Source: Bacillus canaveralius (GTDB lineage Bacteria > Bacillota > Bacilli > Bacillales > Cytobacillaceae). From it: 64,000 nt of DNA. The notes beneath the pieces were generated by a model. That model worked only from the letters and a program-made list of their open reading frames with translations, was not told the origin of the DNA and did no database searches. Below, piece by piece: positions 59,455-64,000 of this stretch (position 1 is its first letter; every line of letters starts with the position of its first letter). Made by a program: the position numbers and the translations under genes. The stretch is taken from assembly GCF_002860125.1 (NCBI RefSeq), contig NZ_PGVA01000002.1, positions 1 through 64,000 of the forward strand, given 5' to 3'.

Positions 59455-60801
59455 ATGACTAAAAAAAGCTATGTAATCATGGTAGTGGTAGGATTTTTGA
59501 TATCCAGTTTATTAGTCTCACCAGCTGCCTTTGCGAAAGATAATCGACATAAAGAGTTTGATCGGCAACTGGAATCGATAGCCAAGAAAACTTACCGGTA
59601 TTTTGAAGATTTCACTGATCCGGCAACAGGTCTAACTTTTGATGCCGTACGTTTTCAGGATGGAGAAAAGAATGCGGCCAAACACACCTCCCCAACAAAT
59701 ATCGGCATGTACTTATTAAGCACAGTATCAGCTGAACAGATGGGAATCATCTCAAAAAAAGACGCAGTAGCTAAGATACAAACAACGTTAAACACTTTAG
59801 AGAAATTACCAAAGTGGAATGGCTTGTTCTATAACTGGTATAACACAGATGGGAGTTTAAAAACGGATTGGGGACAATTTATTTCCCAGGTAGACAACGG
59901 CTGGTTTTCTGCTGGTCTAATCGTTACCGGCGAAGCTTATCAAGAATTGGCTGATCAAACAAGCGTGCTTGTCGAGGCCATGAATTATACACCATTATAC
60001 GATCCAAATGTCGGCCAATTCCGGGGCGGTTATTATGTAGACCGGGGCGAGCTCACCGGGCACCATTACGGCATGTTCTACACAGAACCTCGGGTCGCCA
60101 GCTATATTGCGATCGGCAAAGGCGATGTTCCGTCAGACCATTGGTGGAAATTGTACCGAACCCTCCCGGCAGAATGGGACTGGCAGGCACAAATTCCAAC
60201 AGGGCCAACCGTCGAATACGATGGCGTTACTGTGTTTGAAGGACATTATCAGTACAAAGGAATAAACTACGTGCCAAGCTGGGGCGGCAGCATGTTTGAA
60301 GGGCTTATGCCAGGACTCGTGTTAAAAGAAAAAGAGCTTGGCGCGAAAGCACTTGGTTTAAATAACAAGCGCCATGTGGAGCTTCAAATTGCTTACGCGA
60401 AAGAAAAGGGTTATCCTGCCTGGGGCTTTTCACCAGCTGCCACACCAGAAGGCTACAGTGAATTCGCAGCAACACCACTGGGTACATCCGGGTACAAGAA
60501 TGATGGAACTGTTACCGCTCATGCCACTTTCCTGGCACTTGAGTATGCTCCTAAAGAAGCATATAAAAATATCAAAGCATTAAAAGAACTAGATACGTAT
60601 GGTAAATATGGCTTTTATGACTCTGTCAATGTCGTGACCGGGGATATTGCCAAAGCATATTTAGCTCTCGACCAGGGGATGATCATGGCATCAATAGCAA
60701 ACTACGTGCAAGATGGAGTCATTCGCGATTATTTCCACAGCAGTGAAATTGGCAGCAAGCCTGAGGAACTATTAAAGAAAGAAGAATTTTCGATTCAATA
60801 A
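59455..60801 (+). CDS. Secreted GH144 endo-beta-1,2-glucanase
   Basis: A 448-residue exported protein with a signal peptide (VIMVVVGFLISSLLVSPAAFA, likely cut after Ala27) and a PF10091-type alpha/alpha6-barrel: RYFEDFTDPATGLTFDAVRF, GWFSAGLIVTGEAY, YVPSWGGSMFEGLMPGLVLK and GYPAWGFSPAATPEGYSEFA. This is the GH144 endo-beta-1,2-glucanase family. It would cut extracellular beta-1,2-glucan to oligosaccharides for import. Individual catalytic residues are not assigned here. It has its own promoter with the LacI operator and RBS AAAGGAGATTT. Confidence 0.82.
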   Translation: MTKKSYVIMVVVGFLISSLLVSPAAFAKDNRHKEFDRQLESIAKKTYRYFEDFTDPATGLTFDAVRFQDGEKNAAKHTSPTNIGMYLLSTVSAEQMGIISKKDAVAKIQTTLNTLEKLPKWNGLFYNWYNTDGSLKTDWGQFISQVDNGWFSAGLIVTGEAYQELADQTSVLVEAMNYTPLYDPNVGQFRGGYYVDRGELTGHHYGMFYTEPRVASYIAIGKGDVPSDHWWKLYRTLPAEWDWQAQIPTGPTVEYDGVTVFEGHYQYKGINYVPSWGGSMFEGLMPGLVLKEKELGAKALGLNNKRHVELQIAYAKEKGYPAWGFSPAATPEGYSEFAATPLGTSGYKNDGTVTAHATFLALEYAPKEAYKNIKALKELDTYGKYGFYDSVNVVTGDIAKAYLALDQGMIMASIANYVQDGVIRDYFHSSEIGSKPEELLKKEEFSIQ

Positions 60802-60812
60802 CAGAATGAAGA

Positions 60813-60856
60813 AGAGGGTGACCCAATTAAGGCCTGGGTACACCCTCTATTTTTTT
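60813..60856 (+). terminator. Terminator after the GH144 gene
   Basis: AGAGGGTG (60813-60820) and CACCCTCT (60841-60848), extended by ACCCA/TGGGT, form a strong stem followed by ATTTTTTT. Confidence 0.85.
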
Positions 60857-61004
60857 AGAGATTTTTTATAAGACTAAATTGCTCTTAAATTGCAAGTGTT
60901 ACAGATCCTAAAGGCAGGTTTCTATTATGATGATCTGTTATGTTTTACATTTTTATACAAATATATGCATATTTACAATCTTTTTAAATTTTAAAAAAAT
61001 AGGA

Positions 61005-61079
61005 TTGATATTTTTAAAGACCCAATGTAAAATAACTATAAGTTTCAAAATTCAGAATATTGGTTCGATTATCGAACCA
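61005..61079 (+). promoter_or_regulatory. Promoter and palindromic operator of the IclR-opp operon
   Basis: TTGATA (61005-61010) and TAAAAT (61028-61033) are 17 bp apart. Downstream, TGGTTCGAT and ATCGAACCA (61061-61079) form a perfect 9-bp inverted repeat with one central base, just before the IclR gene. A roadblock operator for autoregulation is the likely reading. Confidence 0.75.
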
Positions 61080-61095
61080 GTAAGGTTGTGACGAA

Positions 61096-61872
61096 ATGAG
61101 TTCGAAAACAGTTAGCAAAGCGTTAGATATTCTGGGTGTCTTTACGCATGAAACACCTTCCTGGGGTTTGAGAGAGCTGGCGAGGAATTTAGATATGAGC
61201 CATACCATTGTCCATCGTCTTCTTTCAACCTTTGAAGAAAAAGGATTTGTCTTTCGTAATCCAGATACGCATAAATATGAGCTCGGTATAAAATTTATCG
61301 AGCTAAGCAATGTGGTGGAAGAACAACTTAACCTTCCTGAAATCATTCAGCCGATTATGAAGAAAGCTGCTCTGGAAACCGGCGAAAGTGTTGTCTTTAC
61401 TGTTCTTGATAATCAAGAGGGTGTTTATGTAAAGATCGTTGAGAGCGAACAGCAGGTAAGGTTTGCGGAATCGGTAGGAAGGAGGTCTCCCTTATATATC
61501 GGGGCATCTCATAAAGTAATCCTTGCCCATATGCCGATAGAAATTCAACACCAAGTTATCCAAGCAGGGATAGATAAACAGTCACAGCAAATCAAATCGC
61601 CAGAAGAATTTCTTGGGACACTAGCACTTATAAAGAAACGAGGCTGGTTCTATACTTCCGGTGAAACGTTTAATGATGTGGCAGCTGTAACTGTACCATT
61701 ATTCGATAATAAACAACACATTCTCGGATCTTTATCGGTAGCAGGCCCAAGTTATCGATTATCACTTGAACAAGCTGAGAAGATTTTGCCAATTTTAGGG
61801 GGAACCCAAACAGAAATGAATGCCATTTTGAAAAAAGTATACTTTCCATCGAGAAGAAATTTATTGTCCTAA
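61096..61872 (+). CDS. IclR-family transcriptional regulator
   Basis: A 258-residue regulator: N-terminal winged helix (VSKALDILGVFTHETPSWGL, then LRELARNLDMSHTIVHRLLS) and the C-terminal IclR effector domain (GESVVFTVLDNQEGVYVKIV, RSPLYIGASHKVILAHMP, AAVTVPLFDNKQHILGSLSV). It is the first gene of an operon with oligopeptide-type ABC ATPases. The ribosome binding site (AAGG) is weak. The effector is unknown. Confidence 0.92.
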   Translation: MSSKTVSKALDILGVFTHETPSWGLRELARNLDMSHTIVHRLLSTFEEKGFVFRNPDTHKYELGIKFIELSNVVEEQLNLPEIIQPIMKKAALETGESVVFTVLDNQEGVYVKIVESEQQVRFAESVGRRSPLYIGASHKVILAHMPIEIQHQVIQAGIDKQSQQIKSPEEFLGTLALIKKRGWFYTSGETFNDVAAVTVPLFDNKQHILGSLSVAGPSYRLSLEQAEKILPILGGTQTEMNAILKKVYFPSRRNLLS

Positions 61873-61905
61873 AAAATCTTCCTAAAGAAAGGTGGGAATT
61901 GTTTG

Positions 61906-62910
61906 GTGAAGATACTCGAGGTGGAGAATCTTGTTACAGGTTATAAAGGAAAAGATGGAGTACTAAAAGCCGTTGATGGCGTATCCTTCGATATAAACAG
62001 AGGGGAGACAGTCTGTATTGTAGGTGAATCTGGAAGCGGAAAAAGTGTTGCATCCATGAGTATCATGCGGCTCGTCGAATTTGAAAATGGCATTATTCTT
62101 GATGGAAGTATCAAATTTAATAATGAAGAGCTGAGAACAAAGAGTAATGATGAAATGAGAAAAATTCGCGGTTCGAAGATATCAATGATATTCCAGGAAC
62201 CTTTAACCGCCCTTAACCCCGTCTTTACAATTGGCAAACAGATAGCCGAAGCGATTCGTTTTCATCATAAAGTCAGCAACAAGGATGCAATGGAGAGAGC
62301 TGAAGAACTTATCCGACTGGTGGGCATTTCAGAACCAAAGACTCGGTTAGAGCAGTATCCACATGAACTATCCGGTGGAATGAGACAAAGGGTGATGATC
62401 GCCATTGCTTTGGCCTCCGAACCTGAACTCCTTATCGCTGACGAACCAACAACCGCATTGGATGTCACGATTGAGGCGCAAATTTTAGAGCTTCTGCGCC
62501 AAATAAGGCAAGACCGAAATATGTCCATCATGTTAATTACCCACGATATAGGCGTAGCAGCCGAAATGTCAAATCGCATTATTATCATGTATGCTGGCAA
62601 GATCATGGAGATTGGCAATACTATCGACATCTTCAATCAACCCTATCATCCTTACACTAAAGGTTTACTGGAATCCGTCCCAAAAATGGATGGTAAGCGT
62701 GGTGTTCCACTGCAATCGATCCAGGGTTCGATCCCAAGCATAAACGAAATCCCAGCAGGCTGTCGATTTTCACCGCGCTGCCCATATGCAACAGAAAAAT
62801 GTTTTCAAGAACAGCCCCTTTTGGAATTCAAGAATAATAGGCAAGTAGCATGCTGGCATGTAGACCTGCTGATCAAAAATAAGGGAGGTGAGTTTATTGA
62901 ATCATACTAG
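61906..62910 (+). CDS. Oligopeptide/dipeptide-type ABC transporter ATPase (OppD/DppD)
   Basis: A 334-residue ATPase: Walker A GESGSGKSV, Q-loop IFQEPLTALNP, signature LSGGMRQRVMIAIAL, Walker B LLIADEPTTALDV, and the C-terminal oligo_HPY extension with the Cys-rich PAGCRFSPRCPYATEKC (iron-sulfur type motif of OppD/DppD). Start GTG 61906 or TTG 61903 after AAAGGTGGGA. The usual permease and binding protein are not upstream; they presumably follow beyond the window. Confidence 0.92.
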   Translation: MKILEVENLVTGYKGKDGVLKAVDGVSFDINRGETVCIVGESGSGKSVASMSIMRLVEFENGIILDGSIKFNNEELRTKSNDEMRKIRGSKISMIFQEPLTALNPVFTIGKQIAEAIRFHHKVSNKDAMERAEELIRLVGISEPKTRLEQYPHELSGGMRQRVMIAIALASEPELLIADEPTTALDVTIEAQILELLRQIRQDRNMSIMLITHDIGVAAEMSNRIIIMYAGKIMEIGNTIDIFNQPYHPYTKGLLESVPKMDGKRGVPLQSIQGSIPSINEIPAGCRFSPRCPYATEKCFQEQPLLEFKNNRQVACWHVDLLIKNKGGEFIESY

Positions 62911-63967
62911 AAAAGAACAAGCTTTTGACAACTCAGAACCGCTTCTACGAATCGTCAACCTGAAAAAGCATTTTACAATTAAAGGAGGTGGTTTGTTCAA
63001 CAAATCGCACAGGGTTGTTCAGGCTGTCGATGATGTTTCTTTTGAGATTTACAAAGGAGAAACTTTAGGCCTAGTCGGGGAATCTGGCTGTGGAAAATCC
63101 ACTCTCGGAAGAAACATTCTGCAGTTGCAAAAACCAACTGGGGGCGAGGTGTTTTTTAAAGATAAAAATATCTTAACCTGTACAAAACAGGAACTTAGGA
63201 AACTCCGTAAACAAATGCAAATTATCTACCAGGACCCATTTGGCTCGTTGAATCCCCGGTTCACGATTGGCCAAATAATCGGGGAAATGTACGAAATCCA
63301 CGGTATTGCAACAGGTGATGAAAAAGAAAAAAGAGTAAAAGAGATGCTTGAGCTTGTTGGATTGGACTCAAGCCGTTATAACAGCTACCCTCACGAATTT
63401 TCCGGCGGACAGCGGCAACGGGTCGGAATCGCGAGAGCACTTGCATTAAACCCGGAGTTTGTTGTTGCTGATGAACCTGTTTCAGCGCTTGATGTCTCGG
63501 TTCAATCGCAGATCATCAACCTGCTAATGAAACTTAAGAAGGAACTGGGACTAACGTTATTATTTATAGCGCACGGCCTAAACGTTGTCAGGCATATATC
63601 TGATCGAGTCGGTGTCATGTACCTTGGAAAGCTGGTCGAGCTTGCCGGGACAGATGATATTTTTGAGAGTCCCGCTCATCCCTACACAGCAGCGCTTCTA
63701 TCTACTGTTCCGGAAGCTGACCCTCGTAATAAAAAGGAGCGGATCGTTTTAACCGGGGAAGTGCCATCCCCTGCGTCGCCACCATCCGGTTGCCGTTTTC
63801 GGACGAGATGCCCGCTTGCAACAGAACGATGTGCAATCGAACAACCACAACTAGTAGAAATCCGCAACAGCCACTTCGTTTCTTGTCATTACCCGTTAGA
63901 GAGAGGACAGTCGCTTAAAGAAGCAATCATGTCCAAGTCAAATGAACAAGAGAAAATTTCTATTTGA
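62897..63967 (+). CDS. Oligopeptide/dipeptide-type ABC transporter ATPase (OppF/DppF)
   Basis: A 356-residue partner ATPase: Walker A GESGCGKST, IYQDPFGSLNPRFTIG, signature FSGGQRQRVGIARAL, Walker B VVADEPVSALDVS, and the oligo_HPY extension GCRFRTRCPLATERC. The TTG at 62897 lies 6 nt after GGGAGGTG and inside the end of the previous gene; a GTG at 62888 overlaps the site. The operon continues outside the window. Confidence 0.92.
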   Translation: MNHTRKEQAFDNSEPLLRIVNLKKHFTIKGGGLFNKSHRVVQAVDDVSFEIYKGETLGLVGESGCGKSTLGRNILQLQKPTGGEVFFKDKNILTCTKQELRKLRKQMQIIYQDPFGSLNPRFTIGQIIGEMYEIHGIATGDEKEKRVKEMLELVGLDSSRYNSYPHEFSGGQRQRVGIARALALNPEFVVADEPVSALDVSVQSQIINLLMKLKKELGLTLLFIAHGLNVVRHISDRVGVMYLGKLVELAGTDDIFESPAHPYTAALLSTVPEADPRNKKERIVLTGEVPSPASPPSGCRFRTRCPLATERCAIEQPQLVEIRNSHFVSCHYPLERGQSLKEAIMSKSNEQEKISI

Positions 63968-64000
63968 AGAATTTTCAATATTCTGTAATTTTTTAATAAC

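Noticed and set aside
1-64000. tRNA, rRNA or prophage structural genes
   Set aside because: None was recognised on either strand.

Overview
The window is chromosomal DNA of a low-GC, endospore-forming Bacillaceae member (Bacillus or a close genus). The evidence is strong GGAGG-type ribosome binding sites with frequent GTG/TTG starts, many intrinsic terminators, a Cse60-type sporulation protein, YtfP/MurJ(YtgP)/RsuA-like neighbours, a YwcA/YwcB pair, CcpA-type cre sites and type VII (LXG/WXG-like) toxin loci.

Layout. 1-4.6 kb is a toxin-immunity accessory island. It holds the 3' end of a polymorphic toxin with its immunity gene, a small serine recombinase, an IS110-family element with a structured leader (candidate bridge RNA), a headless WHH-nuclease toxin cassette with its SUKH immunity gene, and two copies of the same decayed coding remnant. 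4.6-7.2 kb has a broken TPR gene, a MOSC protein and a DUF975 membrane protein. 8.1-12.7 kb is a complete branched-chain amino-acid ABC transporter operon (livK-H-M-G-F type). 13-29 kb is mostly housekeeping: Mn-catalase, an acetate-type symporter with its DUF485 partner, a rhodanese, Cse60, YtfP, MurJ, an RsuA-type pseudouridine synthase, an SDR, peptidase T, a DsbA-like protein and a frameshifted Ca2+/H+ exchanger.

28.9-38.2 kb is the most unusual part: a yhf-type operon known mainly as the uncharacterised E. coli yhfS-Z cluster. A divergent YhfZ regulator faces yhfT, yhfU, yhfX, a SIS-domain sugar isomerase/deglycase, a ribulose-phosphate-3-epimerase-like enzyme, a YhfY (PRD) protein, Php (phosphotriesterase homologue) and YhfW (phosphopentomutase-like). 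No yhfS is seen. The SIS and epimerase genes suggest a catabolic route through a phosphorylated amino- or ketosugar. A long direct repeat overlaps the promoter.

38.4-46 kb holds a HAD phosphatase, a DinB protein, a frameshifted AraC/GyrI regulator, a MerR/TipAS regulator with a 19-bp-spacer promoter, and an operon of FAD oxidoreductase, FCD-type GntR regulator and a non-canonical NRAMP-like transporter (frameshifted) behind a perfect 22-bp palindrome. 46.2-48.9 kb is a second type VII toxin locus (WXG-like partner, REase-fold toxin, Imm70, orphan SUKH).

49-60.8 kb is a complete beta-1,2-glucan utilisation locus. A secreted GH144 endo-glucanase would make sophorooligosaccharides, a lipoprotein plus two permeases would import them, and a GH94 1,2-beta-oligoglucan phosphorylase and a GH3 beta-glucosidase would degrade them. 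A LacI regulator probably acts on GAAACGTTTC palindromes at every promoter. 61-64 kb starts an IclR-controlled oligopeptide-type ABC operon that runs off the window.

Five genes are broken (TPR, Uma2, CAX exchanger, AraC, NRAMP-like), several by single-base shifts, so sequencing error should be excluded. Short intergenic arrays of about 20-bp period in three sequence families recur across the window.
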